Shown: positions 6,431 through 6,434 of the stretch, piece after piece | Layout: the number at the start of each line of letters is the position of its first letter | Numbering within the stretch: the first letter of the stretch is position 1 | Assembly (NCBI GenBank): GCA_937952245.1 | Contig: CALFYS010000138.1 | Coordinates: forward strand, 1 to 6,434 | DNA from: an uncultured Alphaproteobacteria bacterium | Lineage (GTDB): Bacteria; Pseudomonadota; Alphaproteobacteria; Puniceispirillales; UBA1172 | Length of the DNA stretch: 6,434 nucleotides | Direction of reading: 5' to 3' | Translations under genes and position numbers: made by a program | Notes under the pieces: model-generated | Told to the model about the DNA's origin: nothing | Database searches by the model: none | The model's input: the letters and a program-made list of their open reading frames with translations, nothing else

Positions 6431-6434
6431 ATCC

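Overview
The window reads as a compact, roughly 50% GC chromosomal segment of an alphaproteobacterium. Protein style and gene content (an MttB-like methyltransferase beside a dimethylglycine/sarcosine dehydrogenase-type flavoprotein, a DUF3445 protein and an SDR) resemble marine methylated-amine users such as the SAR116 or Rhodobacterales groups. That placement is inferred from composition and family resemblance, not from a phylogenetic marker. All five genes lie on the + strand and cover about 97% of the sequence. I see no RNA genes, IS elements, CRISPR arrays, att sites or broken genes.

Layout: (1) 1-556, the 3' part of a short-chain dehydrogenase/reductase that begins left of the window. 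(2) 553-1407, a DUF3445 protein, the family of the haem-binding alpha subunit of oxidative (di)methylamine N-demethylase; it overlaps the SDR by 4 bases (ATGA). (3) 1408-1520, the only sizeable intergenic gap, likely holding the promoter of the next unit. (4) 1521-3050, a trimethylamine methyltransferase (MttB) superfamily protein of the non-pyrrolysine type. (5) 3097-5544, a large two-part flavoprotein: an N-terminal FAD amine oxidase/dehydrogenase with a covalent-FAD histidine motif, and a C-terminal GcvT-like tetrahydrofolate-binding part. (6) 5545-5587, a short gap with a perfect 9-bp hairpin just upstream of the next start codon. (7) 5588-6430, a ten-helix EamA/DMT-family permease.

The genes suggest a locus for processing an N-methylated compound (for example glycine betaine, a betaine-like osmolyte, or its di- and monomethyl products). 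The MttB-like protein would remove a methyl group from a quaternary or tertiary amine, the flavoprotein would oxidise an N-methyl group and pass the formaldehyde-level carbon to tetrahydrofolate, the DUF3445 protein would be a second, haem-based N-demethylation activity, and the permease would move a substrate or product. The substrate cannot be read from the sequence. No corrinoid protein, corrinoid reactivase or reductase partner for the DUF3445 protein is present in the window, so the pathway is incomplete as seen. This is an unusual combination of known families rather than a clearly new system.
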